This document shows positions 14,501 through 22,407 of a stretch of 26,561 nucleotides of DNA, piece by piece. The notes beneath the pieces are model-generated. The model did no database searches. It worked only from the letters and a program-made list of their open reading frames with translations, and was not told the DNA's origin. Made by a program: the position numbers and the translations under genes. Every line of letters starts with the position of its first letter. Position 1 is the stretch's first letter. Origin of the DNA: Treponema sp. (GTDB lineage: Bacteria > Spirochaetota > Spirochaetia > Treponematales > Treponemataceae); the NCBI GenBank assembly GCA_016296205.1, contig JAEDJS010000028.1, forward strand, positions 1 through 26,561. Direction: 5' to 3'.

Positions 14501-16207
14501 GAAATTGCAAAACAGATTTCAGAACTTAATAGGGAAGGGATCCAGCTTGCTCTTAAAACAGACAGTTCCAGTGTAGCACGCCGAGATGAAATTGCTCTTG
14601 TTACAACTCAACTTAACAGCCAGCTGAATTCTGTTCTGCAAAATTTAAGTGTTAAGGGCAGCGGAAGTTATCCGGTTTACGACATTAATAATATAGACAG
14701 GAACAATACAAATTATCTTTTTTACAAACCGGTTTTGTACAGACAGGGTAGTGAACAGGCTTACGTGCGTGGTATTGTTCTTGTTGAAATTTCAACTTTG
14801 TCCCTTCTTAAAGCAGTTGATTCTGCCCGCAATACGATTTTGTACGCATCTCTTTTTGTTGCACTTGTTGCAGTAGTAATTGGAATTCTTGGTTCTCTTA
14901 TTCTCGCAGATGTTATTATCAGACCGATTAAAAAGCTTGCAGATTATGTTGCAATGATTCGTGATACAGAAGACAAGGAAATTCTTCTTGACAACTTAAT
15001 CGAAATCAAAGCAAAAGATGAAATCGGCATTCTTGGTGAAAATGTAAACGAAATGACTAAGGCTCTGGCAAAGGCTGCATCTGCTTCCAAGAATCTTACT
15101 GTTGGTAAAGATATTCAGACAAAATTCCTTCCGCTGGAGCAGGACGAAAATGGTGTTACTCTCACAACAGGTTCATTAAAGGCCAAAGGTGCAGACTTCT
15201 TTAGTTATTACCGTGGTGCTGATGAACTTTCCGGTGACTATTTTGATTACAGAAGGTTAGACAATGAACATTACGCAATCATAAAATGTGACGTTTCGGG
15301 CCATGGAGTTCCAGCCGCTTTGATTATGGTTGAGGTTGCCACACTGTTCCTGAGTTATTTTACTGACTGGGATATGAAAAATCCAAAACAGGGTGTTAAC
15401 CTTGCTCCAGTAGTTGGCAAAATGAACGACCTTCTTGAATCCCGTGGATTTAAAGGAAGATTTGCCGCCTTTACTCTTTGTATTATGAATTCCCGCACAG
15501 GTGAAGTTTGGTTCTGTAATGCCGGCGATAATATTGTTCAGCTGTACGACGGTTTGGAACGCCGCAAAAAAGTTCTTACTCTTCAGGAAACTCCGGCAGC
15601 TGGAATGTTCAGCACAGAGTTGATTGACATGAAGGGCGGTTACCAGGTAAACAAAGTTCAGCTTAATCCAGGTGATGTTCTGTTCCTTTATACAGACGGT
15701 ATTGATGAATCAAAGCGCAATTTCAGAAACAAAGATTATGAGTTGATAAAATGTACAGAAGGTCAGGAAGGCAGCGAACACGGAACTCACAAAAACGGTG
15801 AAACTTTTGAAGAAATGACACCTGATCGTGTTACAGAAATCATCGAAAGTGTAAACGCCAGAAGAATTTATACTCTCAATAAATACCACGACCCTGACGA
15901 TTCACTGAACAAAAGCTATCAGTTTGATTTTACAAATTGTACAGGAACTGCAGAAGATCAGATTATGTCACTGGTTTGTGTAGAAAAAGTTTTCCGTATG
16001 TACAGACCTGCAGATTTAAGTGTCCAGCCAAAAGTTAAAGTTGATAAGAAAATTGATGATTATCTTGCTTCTCATTTTGTACAGTACAAGGATTTTGCTT
16101 CCCGCAAAGAGCCTGTTCCTGGTGACAACAATTCTGTTTACTACATGGGAGTAAGTGAAGATCCTCAATATGACGATTTAACATTGATTGCCATTAAAAA
16201 AGAATAG
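11531..16207 (+). CDS. Propeller-sensor SpoIIE/PP2C serine phosphatase
   Basis: A 1558-residue membrane sensor phosphatase. After a signal peptide (1-28), residues ~30-420 resemble a sialidase/BNR beta-propeller with Asp-box-like motifs (DGIRW at 84, DGINW at 185, NGGHSW at 242). Residues ~420-770 are Ig/fibronectin-like, with the phrase WYFKAKQYDYAGNWSSSSS. Membrane segments follow at ~782-802, 847-870 and 1102-1126, giving a second periplasmic region (871-1100). A HAMP linker and a SpoIIE-type PP2C domain complete it, with metal ligands Asp1236 (SGDYFD), Asp1254 (DVSGHG) and Asp1389 (YTDGIDE). RsbU-like enzymes dephosphorylate anti-anti-sigma proteins; no such partner is adjacent. An internal in-frame AGGAG/ATG lies at 13996-14008. 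The start overlaps the preceding stop by four bases. Confidence 0.85.
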   Translation: MRKYLLKKSFTFFAALFLILLSGFKVSARTTYWENPESVTKTDTRFPKAVSPNNSSGRMTSYVLWEEVETTRKRLYLSARTTTDGIRWREWKRFSPAINYSGEVPDVYSVAMNDAGTVVAVALTGKNQLTSFVASNGSSFQSYQIQKVNESYVAPRVYATSSGFILFASLGKNESFNLVYSTSTDGINWSGFTKFQPSAELRNPFVPYLAKNSSGQVIVVFQAQLYQNNRLSYQLYSTISENGGHSWSPAKLITDQKSMEAGSRGEFFNYNNQRPFIINFKDNGQEKFFLTWERSWYASENASICFAELSPSGEIKGYSEQVTDLANASNPILFSFENQLNLIWFDNRSGTERIYTAVRNGLIWEEETLSNSKYPSTFGYPVISLAGKQLNFVWQQQEEKNINSSRIAVLAPDHTAEPPVLTAKSFKEDKRYSADEATVQIKLSPDSSGIAGYSWIFTQFPDEEPPEEINGLPKDNLITGTATEDGTWYFKAKQYDYAGNWSSSSSIAFNRDTTPPNLPVIHDDFKDVYGFLESNTFSIEWDANPNDNDVAGFSYILEYIAPLPQELVSSKFHPLEISVSEASQKINSLFDKYRTQIHNVQNVPKFNQGMVKKSSYENKRNGLYVFSVAAIDECGNIGEKSSYPFVLNKYKPSTYISTVTTKYDELGNASVSVYGGGFNYEGNIDWIFIDKDGKAPYDAEFLLVNGNYKIDSDSKISSIKLPELKEGRYRIGLNHTDRGLYLSGPVLQVTSQGTIKIHSDYSYTESWKKDQNKYRIKFNVGRLLVAVLFLFAFIVMIAAFKGLTKTAREAVLVRKEVQALLTGDIMPNTKIQKRTYTKKGTSLKVKLASFTASLVASIVVLVSVPLGSIMINTQTQTLSSGLYERVTVLMDSLASGAKTYLPTNNILELSYLPDQAFALNEARSATITGLGINQQNTNLNYIWATNDSNMEQKLGVEQIQFGSTQYNSQEMDLICNQFVELDKEAVNSAGEIAKQISELNREGIQLALKTDSSSVARRDEIALVTTQLNSQLNSVLQNLSVKGSGSYPVYDINNIDRNNTNYLFYKPVLYRQGSEQAYVRGIVLVEISTLSLLKAVDSARNTILYASLFVALVAVVIGILGSLILADVIIRPIKKLADYVAMIRDTEDKEILLDNLIEIKAKDEIGILGENVNEMTKALAKAASASKNLTVGKDIQTKFLPLEQDENGVTLTTGSLKAKGADFFSYYRGADELSGDYFDYRRLDNEHYAIIKCDVSGHGVPAALIMVEVATLFLSYFTDWDMKNPKQGVNLAPVVGKMNDLLESRGFKGRFAAFTLCIMNSRTGEVWFCNAGDNIVQLYDGLERRKKVLTLQETPAAGMFSTELIDMKGGYQVNKVQLNPGDVLFLYTDGIDESKRNFRNKDYELIKCTEGQEGSEHGTHKNGETFEEMTPDRVTEIIESVNARRIYTLNKYHDPDDSLNKSYQFDFTNCTGTAEDQIMSLVCVEKVFRMYRPADLSVQPKVKVDKKIDDYLASHFVQYKDFASRKEPVPGDNNSVYYMGVSEDPQYDDLTLIAIKKE

Positions 16208-16231
16208 AAAAATAAATATCAAAAATTTTAA

Positions 16232-16260
16232 TTGAATTTTTTACAAAATAATTTTACAAT
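16232..16260 (+). promoter_or_regulatory. Promoter of the DUF5312-like gene, predicted leaderless
   Basis: A -35 TTGAAT (16232-16237), 17-base spacer and -10 TACAAT (16255-16260). The predicted start of transcription, about seven bases on, falls at 16267, the A of the ATG. No Shine-Dalgarno lies in the intervening ATAAGA. Confidence 0.55.
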
Positions 16261-16266
16261 ATAAGA

Positions 16267-17988
16267 ATGTCTGCTCAATCAAACCCAAGTACATTCGATT
16301 CTCTAGTTTCAGGAATTTCTTCGGATGAACGTAGAGTTCTTCTTGAAAAAATGAAGTCTGGAAAGTCTGCAGAAGGCATTCAGCTTTCGTCAAAAGAAAA
16401 TTTTGACAGAACTTCCGGATCTGCTAACCTGGATGCAAAGTTAAGTCAGGAATCTTTTCTGCTAAAAATCTGGTTCTGGATTAAAGCATTTTTTAAGAGC
16501 ACAACTATTCAGGATGTTTATAATTCTTCTCTCGTTAGTGAAATTGCCAGAAATGTTGATCATAAATTTCCTGGAATTATTGATTATCGCCGGCAGGTGT
16601 TAACAAGAGCTTTTAGTGAACAGCTGAAAGAATTAATTCAGGCTCAGGAAGTTTTTAGACAGTCCGTTACCGCTTACGAAAAAGATCCTGCTGCTTTTTA
16701 TGTTGTACTTGGTTCAATTATTGTTCCTCAGGTTGGAGAAGAAATGGATCATGATGCAGACCCTTATACTTATTCATTTTTAAAAGAAATCAACAGCGAA
16801 ATGAGAACTTCTCTTCTGCGCAAAATGGATGATATTATGCAGAGAATTCCTCAGAATAAAAAAAATGAAATGTATGAATGCGTTCGTTCAGTTGAATGGC
16901 TTAAACAGTTTGTAAAATTGCCCCTCCAGAATCTTCTTCACAAATTTACCGATCTTGGTGGTGAAGCTCAAACCTGCTCCTTTGATGTTTGCGGCAGTGA
17001 AATAAACGCTATGGCAAAGGTTTTCTGCAATGGCCGCCGTGTAAGTGATGAACTTATTCAGGCTTTGTATATTTTTAACAAAAAAGCAGAAATGCAGGAT
17101 GTTGATAATTTACCTGTTGATGAAGAGCATGTAAATAGTACCAGTTTTGTTGATCTGGCAGCACAGCAGTTTACTGTCATAGGAACTTTTATAAATGCTG
17201 TTCCAATGCGTGGTGTTTCCTGTGTTGTAAATAATAATGCACTTTATGTTCCGGAAGCTATTGGTGGCGGCGAAGACTGGTTTGTAAAATATAAAGGTCA
17301 GTGGAAAGTACTTTTTGATAAAAAATGGGAAAACTGGCTGAGAGATAACAAAACAGAAAAAGTAAAAGTTAAACTTAATGAATATTTTGGAATAGGAGAT
17401 ATTCCAAAATTTCCATGCCGTCCATGGACTCAATTATGGGGAGGAATCCCTTTCCGCTACGACATGACTTTAGGTTTTATCAACTCTTTTATCCGTGAAA
17501 TTTCAATTCCATTTTTTAAGACTCTCAAAACTGTAGAAGTGGAAGGAGATTTTGTTGTTAAGGAAAACCGTCCGGAATTCTCTGATACGATTAACGCTTT
17601 TTCTGATATTAGTAATGCTGTTACAGAATTAATCCGCAAGTTTTCGGAAGAAGGTGAATATGGTTCTGTAATTTTAAAATACGCTCATGCAAAGGGAAAA
17701 ACTCAAAATGGAGTTAAGAATGTTGAAGTTGTTATGAACGAAGCAGAGCGTATTGCCTCGGGGCTTATTGTTTCTTTTGGTGAAGCCAGCCGTAATATGA
17801 TAAAGCTTTTGAACGGTCTTACAAGTGATTATGTAATTTCCGGCTACGGTGGACTTACAAATATTGGCCAGATTTCAGCAAAAAACGGTAAAACTTTTAA
17901 ACATGATTTGATGACTGCAAAACTTGGAATTCAGCATGGGCTTGAAATTTTGCAGGATATTGAACCATTAGACAAACCAGTTGCATGA
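16267..17988 (+). CDS. DUF5312-like cytoplasmic protein
   Basis: A 573-residue protein with no signal peptide and no clear membrane segment; the hydrophobic patch near residue 72 (LKIWFWIKAFFKS) is short and amphipathic. The opening (FDSLVSGISSDERRVLLEKMK) and overall length resemble the spirochete-restricted DUF5312 family, recalled rather than searched. It is mostly helical in its first ~270 residues, with a more strand-like middle containing VPMRGVSCVVNNNALYVPEAIGGGEDW, and a C-terminal helix region. No catalytic motif is recognised. Transcription probably starts at its own leaderless promoter, but it lies only 59 bases after the sensor phosphatase and may also be read through from it. Neighbourhood suggests, but does not show, a link with that phosphatase. 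Confidence 0.65.
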   Translation: MSAQSNPSTFDSLVSGISSDERRVLLEKMKSGKSAEGIQLSSKENFDRTSGSANLDAKLSQESFLLKIWFWIKAFFKSTTIQDVYNSSLVSEIARNVDHKFPGIIDYRRQVLTRAFSEQLKELIQAQEVFRQSVTAYEKDPAAFYVVLGSIIVPQVGEEMDHDADPYTYSFLKEINSEMRTSLLRKMDDIMQRIPQNKKNEMYECVRSVEWLKQFVKLPLQNLLHKFTDLGGEAQTCSFDVCGSEINAMAKVFCNGRRVSDELIQALYIFNKKAEMQDVDNLPVDEEHVNSTSFVDLAAQQFTVIGTFINAVPMRGVSCVVNNNALYVPEAIGGGEDWFVKYKGQWKVLFDKKWENWLRDNKTEKVKVKLNEYFGIGDIPKFPCRPWTQLWGGIPFRYDMTLGFINSFIREISIPFFKTLKTVEVEGDFVVKENRPEFSDTINAFSDISNAVTELIRKFSEEGEYGSVILKYAHAKGKTQNGVKNVEVVMNEAERIASGLIVSFGEASRNMIKLLNGLTSDYVISGYGGLTNIGQISAKNGKTFKHDLMTAKLGIQHGLEILQDIEPLDKPVA

Positions 17989-18007
17989 TTTTTGGGAGTG
18001 AAAATTT

Positions 18008-18844
18008 ATGGAACGCAATCAGTTTATTGGAAATTTTTACAGAGGAACACAGCCAGTTAAAGATGGACCAGTCTGGGGGCTTAGTTTTAAATCTCGTGGA
18101 AGCATGCGTTTCAGATGGAATGAAACAAATCAGAATAGAATTGATTATCTTGCAGAGGTTGCTCAGGGCAGGGATGTGTGTTCTATTGAATTGATTCATT
18201 CTAAAACTGTTTATGATATTCAGTCTAAAGATCAGCTGGAATTAAAACAAGGTGATGGAATCATTACTGCAAATAAAAATCTTCTTCCGGTAGTAACTGT
18301 TGCAGATTGTATGCCTGTTTATCTGTTTGATAAAAAAAAGGAAGTGTTTGGTGTTCTTCACAGCGGCTGGAAGGGAACTGGAATTGTAGAAGAAGCCGTG
18401 AATCTTTGCAAAAAAAATTATGGCTCCAGAATTGATGATATTTATGTATCATTGGGGCCTCATATTAAAAACTGCTGCTATATAGTTGATGAAGAACGGG
18501 CTCAGTATTTTAAATCAAATTTTGGTGAAAGCTGTGTTACTCTTGTTCAGGGTAAGTATGGTATTTTTTTCCCGGGGGATAAGTCTAAGGGTGAAGGTGT
18601 AACTGTTGAGAAGGGAGTTCAGACTTCCGGCAGAAAATACAAATTGTCACTTCTTAAAGCCAATCTGAATGTTTTAAAGAAATGCGGAATCCCGGACGAA
18701 AATATTGTTTATGCTGCAGAATGTACCTGCTGTACTCCTGAGCTTGGTTCATTCCGGCGGGAAACAAATCAACTTCCTGCAGATATGAGCCTGGAAGAAA
18801 AACAAAAGCAATTTACTCCAATGGCTGCATGGATCAGATGGTAA
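18008..18844 (+). CDS. pgeF: PgeF/YfiH laccase-domain enzyme
   Basis: A 278-residue Cu-oxidase_4 (DUF152) protein. Members act as purine nucleoside phosphorylase/adenosine deaminase-like enzymes, and E. coli PgeF (YfiH) removes peptidoglycan precursors misincorporating serine. The metal-site residues are present: His64 (IHSKT), Cys101 (VADCMPVYLFD) and His118 (LHSGWKGTG). The later motifs LGPHIKNCCYIVDEE and ECTCCTPELGSFRRE are also typical, with extra cysteines. The ATG is fixed by GGGAGTG at 17994-18000, 19 bases after the DUF5312-like stop, so it is probably co-transcribed with that gene. The domain is clear; the physiological substrate here is not. Confidence 0.9.
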   Translation: MERNQFIGNFYRGTQPVKDGPVWGLSFKSRGSMRFRWNETNQNRIDYLAEVAQGRDVCSIELIHSKTVYDIQSKDQLELKQGDGIITANKNLLPVVTVADCMPVYLFDKKKEVFGVLHSGWKGTGIVEEAVNLCKKNYGSRIDDIYVSLGPHIKNCCYIVDEERAQYFKSNFGESCVTLVQGKYGIFFPGDKSKGEGVTVEKGVQTSGRKYKLSLLKANLNVLKKCGIPDENIVYAAECTCCTPELGSFRRETNQLPADMSLEEKQKQFTPMAAWIRW

Positions 18845-18908
18845 ATACAGTTTAGTTTAAAAACTTAAAAAATACTTCATTCAATTACTAAAATATTGTC
18901 TCAAATTA

Positions 18909-18937
18909 TTGAACATTTAAAACATAAGTTATATATT
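18909..18937 (+). promoter_or_regulatory. argG promoter
   Basis: A -35 TTGAAC (18909-18914), 17-base spacer and -10 TATATT (18932-18937), predicting a start near 18944 and a leader of about 30 bases with a GAGG ribosome-binding site (18965-18968). The preceding 18845-18908 is AT-rich without a recognisable terminator or ARG-box palindrome. Confidence 0.55.
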
Positions 18938-18974
18938 AGAAGACATATAATTCTTTATAAATTAGAGGCTAAAT

Positions 18975-20276
18975 ATGGCAACAAAAACAACAGCTAAAAA
19001 AACAGCTGCACCAAAGAAAGACAAAGTTATTTTGGCTTATTCAGGTGGACTTGATACAACAGTTATCATTCCATGGCTTAAGGAAAATTATGATTACGAT
19101 GTTATTGCCGTTTGTATTGATGTAGGACAGGGTGATGACTGGAAATCAATTAAAGCTCGCGCACTCAAAACAGGTGCTTCTGCATGTTATGTTGTTGATG
19201 CACGCCAGGAATATATTGAAGAATACATTTGGCCGGCAGTAAAAGCAAACGCAGTTTACGAAGATGAATATCTTTTGGGAACTTCTACAGCCCGCCCTCT
19301 TATTGGAAAAATTCTCGTTGAATATGCACGTCAGGAAAAAGCAGTAGCAATCTGTCACGGTGCAACAGGTAAAGGAAATGACCAGGTTCGTTTTGAACTT
19401 GCAATTAAGGCTTTTGCTCCAGATCTTAAAGTAATTGCTGCATGGCGTGATGACAAATGGAACATGGACAGCCGTGAAGCAGAAATCAAATATCTTGAAG
19501 ACCGCAACCTTGAAGTTCCAATGAAGAAAGATCAGTCATATTCACGTGACGAAAACATCTGGCATCTTAGCCACGAAGGTCTTGAACTGGAAAAAACAGA
19601 AAACGAACCAAACTACAAGCATATGCTTAAGAACACAGTTGTTCCTGAACAGGCTCCTGCAAAAGGTGAATACGTTAAAATCGAATTTGAAAAAGGAATT
19701 CCAGTTTCTGTTAACGGTAAAGCAATGGATGCACTCAGTCTCCTTACAGAACTTAACAAGATTGGCGGACGCAATGGTATTGGTCTCGTAGACATTTGTG
19801 AAAACCGTTGTGTTGGTATGAAAAGTCGTGGTGTTTATGAAACACCGGGTGGAGCAATTCTTTACGCTGCACACCGCATGATGAATCACCTTACACTTGA
19901 CCGGGATACTTATCACTACAAGCAGCAGATTTCAATCAAGATTGGTGAACTTATTTACGACGGAAAAGTATTCACAACATTGTACGATTCACTTATGGCT
20001 TTTGTTGACAAGACGGAAGAAACATGTACAGGCTGGGTAAAGCTTTATCTTTGCAAAGGTGCTATCCGTGGTGCAGGTTCTGGTTCTGAATTCAGCCTCT
20101 ACAATGAATCAATTGCTTCTTTCACAACTGGTGATCTTTATAACCACAAGGATGCAGAAGGATTCATTACATTGTTTGGTCTTCCACTTAAAGTTCGCGC
20201 AATGATGGAGCAGAAAGTTGGTAAAGGACAGGCAATTGTTACAAGCAAGAAGCTTAAGAAACGCCCAACAGAATAA
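18975..20276 (+). CDS. argG: Argininosuccinate synthase
   Basis: A 433-residue enzyme that joins citrulline and aspartate with ATP in arginine biosynthesis. The PP-loop AYSGGLDTTV occupies residues 21-30, then ICHGATGKGNDQVRFEL (from about 126) and the citrulline/aspartate-binding region SREAEIKYLEDRN; later IGLVDICENRCVGMKSRGVYETPGG is a strong family signature. It is longer than a typical ~400-residue ArgG. Part of the excess is an N-terminal tail of about 16 residues rich in Thr, Lys and Ala before the first strand. argH is not in the window. The chromate-transporter genes follow 12 bases later and are probably co-transcribed. Codon use is biased, suggesting high expression. Confidence 0.96.
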   Translation: MATKTTAKKTAAPKKDKVILAYSGGLDTTVIIPWLKENYDYDVIAVCIDVGQGDDWKSIKARALKTGASACYVVDARQEYIEEYIWPAVKANAVYEDEYLLGTSTARPLIGKILVEYARQEKAVAICHGATGKGNDQVRFELAIKAFAPDLKVIAAWRDDKWNMDSREAEIKYLEDRNLEVPMKKDQSYSRDENIWHLSHEGLELEKTENEPNYKHMLKNTVVPEQAPAKGEYVKIEFEKGIPVSVNGKAMDALSLLTELNKIGGRNGIGLVDICENRCVGMKSRGVYETPGGAILYAAHRMMNHLTLDRDTYHYKQQISIKIGELIYDGKVFTTLYDSLMAFVDKTEETCTGWVKLYLCKGAIRGAGSGSEFSLYNESIASFTTGDLYNHKDAEGFITLFGLPLKVRAMMEQKVGKGQAIVTSKKLKKRPTE

Positions 20277-20288
20277 TTAATAACAGAG

Positions 20289-20927
20289 ATGTCAGGTATA
20301 ATGAAAATAAAAGATAAATTAAAAATTTTACTCCAGTTGTATCTGACATTCTTTAAAATCGGAATTGTTACTTTTGGCGGTGGATTAAGTCAGTTTCCAA
20401 TTCTTGAACGGGAATTGGCCGATAGAAAAAAATGGGTAACTTCAGACGATATCCTTGATTATTACGCCATCAGTCAAAGTACACCGGGAGTTGTAGCTGT
20501 TAACGTTGCAGAAATCGTTGGCTATAAAATGGCAGGTGTGATGGGAGCAGTTGTTTCTCTTCTTGCCGCTGTTACTCCTTCAATTATAATAATCACAATT
20601 ATTGCAAATCTTATTTCCGCTTTTGATCAGATTGAATGGATTCAGAAAGCCATGAAGGGAATTAACGTAAGCGTTGCAGCTCTTTTAACTTATTCAGTTA
20701 TAAAATTTGCAAAAAAAACAGTAAAAAACTGGTGGGGAATAATTCTTTTTGCCGCCTCATTCATTCTTGTTTTCTTTTTGAATGTTTCTACTATCTGGGT
20801 AATTTTAGGTTCTGCTTCTCTTGGTCTGATTTTTGGAATAATCAATATTTTAAGTAATAAGAAACAACTTAAAGCCGCCGCAGAAAATAATCATCAACTG
20901 GAGAAAGATAAAAATGACGCTGATTAA
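20289..20927 (+). CDS. Chromate transporter, first half-size subunit
   Basis: A 212-residue single-domain CHR protein. Short-chain CHR proteins work as pairs and are thought to form an anion (chromate/sulfate) transporter in the inner membrane, though chromate may not be the natural substrate. Signature elements are FGGGLSQFPILEREL (about 27-42) and SQSTPGVVAVNVAEIVGYKMAG (about 62-83), followed by hydrophobic segments (about 84-110, 120-140, 150-185) and a charged tail. The start is uncertain: ATG 20289 has a poorly spaced AGAG, and ATG 20301 has AGG five bases upstream; the shorter form begins MKIKDKLK. It overlaps the second subunit gene by 14 bases. Confidence 0.85.
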   Translation: MSGIMKIKDKLKILLQLYLTFFKIGIVTFGGGLSQFPILERELADRKKWVTSDDILDYYAISQSTPGVVAVNVAEIVGYKMAGVMGAVVSLLAAVTPSIIIITIIANLISAFDQIEWIQKAMKGINVSVAALLTYSVIKFAKKTVKNWWGIILFAASFILVFFLNVSTIWVILGSASLGLIFGIINILSNKKQLKAAAENNHQLEKDKNDAD

Positions 20928-21480
20928 ACTGTTCTTTATTTTCTTCTATATTGGTGCATTTGCAGTAGGTGGAGGTCTTGTGGCTTCTACTTTTATGCAG
21001 CAGATTCTTGTGCTAAAATACGGACTTATTACTCAGGAAAAATTCTTTGCAATGCTTGCCATTAGTGAAGGTACTCCAGGACCTATTGGAATAAATATGG
21101 CAACTTATATTGGTAATGAGCTTTTTGGTCCCTGGGGCGGAATTGTTTGTACCCTTGGTGAAGTTTTGCCCTCTTTGATTGTCCTTGTGATTATCTGCCG
21201 CTTCTTTTTTAATTTTAAGGATACACCCCTTGTTCAGTCTATGTTCAGTACTTTGCGCCCGGCTACCAGTGGAATGATTATGGTTGCTATGGCTCAGGTA
21301 TGGCAGATTTCTGTTCTTACAATAAATAATTTTAAGGAAAGCGGCTATCAGTTTGTTCAACTTTTTAACTGGCCTTCTCTTGCTTTTTTTGCTGTTTGCA
21401 TTGTTTTTTTATTTAAAACAAAAATCCACCCGATATTTTTTGTAATAGCAGGTGGAATCTTTGGTGTTTTATTCTTATAA
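20914..21480 (+). CDS. Chromate transporter, second half-size subunit
   Basis: A 188-residue CHR-domain protein paired with the preceding one. It has its own AVGGGLVASTFMQQ motif (about 15-29) and SEGTPGPIGINMATYIGNELFG (about 50-71), the same two signatures as the first subunit in diverged form, so the two are an ancient duplication and probably adopt opposed topologies. Hydrophobic segments continue to the C-terminus, which ends at the membrane (GGIFGVLFL). The 14-base overlap with the upstream gene indicates coupled translation. The gene ends 22 bases before the convergent SPFH gene. Confidence 0.85.
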   Translation: MTLIKLFFIFFYIGAFAVGGGLVASTFMQQILVLKYGLITQEKFFAMLAISEGTPGPIGINMATYIGNELFGPWGGIVCTLGEVLPSLIVLVIICRFFFNFKDTPLVQSMFSTLRPATSGMIMVAMAQVWQISVLTINNFKESGYQFVQLFNWPSLAFFAVCIVFLFKTKIHPIFFVIAGGIFGVLFL

Positions 21481-21483
21481 TTT

Positions 21484-21507
21484 CTGAATGAATAATCAGT
21501 TTTTATT
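21484..21507 (+). terminator. Weak terminator between convergent genes
   Basis: CTGA (21484-21487) and TCAG (21496-21499) pair ahead of a T-rich run (TTTTTATTTTTT). The stem is only four pairs, so confidence is low. It lies in the 22-base gap and runs into the end of the SPFH gene. Confidence 0.3.
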
Positions 21508-22402
21508 TTTTAGTTGATTTTGCAATTTCTCCCAGGGCAGTTACTATTCCTGCAAGATTCTGGAAGTCTGCTGGAACGATAATCTTTGTTGCCTGACCAT
21601 TGGCGGCTTTTTCCATTGTTTCAAGACTTCTGAGCTTTATTACGCTTTCGTCAATTCCGGCTTCCTTAATCATTTTAAGACCTTCTGCTGTGGCCTGCTG
21701 AACTTCACGGATAGCCTGTGCTTCACCTTCTGCCTTACGGATGGCTGCTTCTTTCTGAGCTTCTGCTTCAAGAATTGCACTCTGTTTTTTACCTTCTGCC
21801 ACAAGAATTTCAGACTGTTTCTGACCTTCTGCTATAAGGATTTTTTCCCGGCGTTCACGTTCAGCACGCATCTGTTTTTCCATTGCTTCACGGATTGCTT
21901 CCGGAGGCATAATGTTTTTTACTTCAACGCGGTTTACTTTTATTCCCCATGGATCGGTGGCTTCGTCAAGAATTGAACGCATTTTTGTATTGATTACATC
22001 ACGGCTTGTAAGAGTAGAATCCAGTTCCAGTTCACCAATGATGTTTCGCAATGTTGTGGCACTTAAGTTTTCGATGGCTGTCATTGGTCGTTCAACACCA
22101 TAAGTGTAAAGTTTAGGGTCTGTTATCTGCAGGTAAACAACTGTATCGATTTTCATTGTAACGTTATCTTTTGTGATAACAGGCTGGGGTTGAAAGTCCA
22201 GTACTTTTTCTTTAAGAGAAACTCTGTTGGCAATGCGGTCAATGAACGGAATTTTACAGTGAAGTCCAACTCCCCATGTTTTAACATAAGCTCCAAGGCG
22301 TTCAATTACATAACTTTCGCTTTGTGGAACAATTCTGATGTTAGTAATAATCAAAATCATTATTACTAAAATTACTGCTACTGTAATAAAAATAACTGGC
22401 AT
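21503..22402 (-). CDS. SPFH/Band-7 (stomatin, QmcA-like) membrane protein
   Basis: A 299-residue protein of the stomatin/prohibitin superfamily, which organises membrane microdomains and often partners with NfeD. One N-terminal membrane segment (about 3-24) is followed by the SPFH domain (VPQSESYVIERLGAYVKTWGVGLHCKIPFIDRIANRVSLKE, about 30-70, then VVYLQITDPKLYTYGVERP). A long Ala/Glu-rich coiled coil follows (about 165-245), with repeated EGQKQSEILVAEGKKQSAILEAEAQKE-like heptads. The C-terminus is short and ends in lysines. nfeD lies immediately upstream in the same operon, the usual pairing. The ATG is preceded by AGGAGA within the 44-nt repeat, so its translation probably depends on that element. 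Confidence 0.93.
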   Translation of the reverse strand: MPVIFITVAVILVIMILIITNIRIVPQSESYVIERLGAYVKTWGVGLHCKIPFIDRIANRVSLKEKVLDFQPQPVITKDNVTMKIDTVVYLQITDPKLYTYGVERPMTAIENLSATTLRNIIGELELDSTLTSRDVINTKMRSILDEATDPWGIKVNRVEVKNIMPPEAIREAMEKQMRAERERREKILIAEGQKQSEILVAEGKKQSAILEAEAQKEAAIRKAEGEAQAIREVQQATAEGLKMIKEAGIDESVIKLRSLETMEKAANGQATKIIVPADFQNLAGIVTALGEIAKSTKK

Positions 22403-22407
22403 TTTTT

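Noticed and set aside
18845..18974. Possible riboswitch or ARG-box upstream of argG
   Set aside because: The sequence is AT-rich with no extended stem or recognisable arginine-repressor palindrome; only a promoter is supported.
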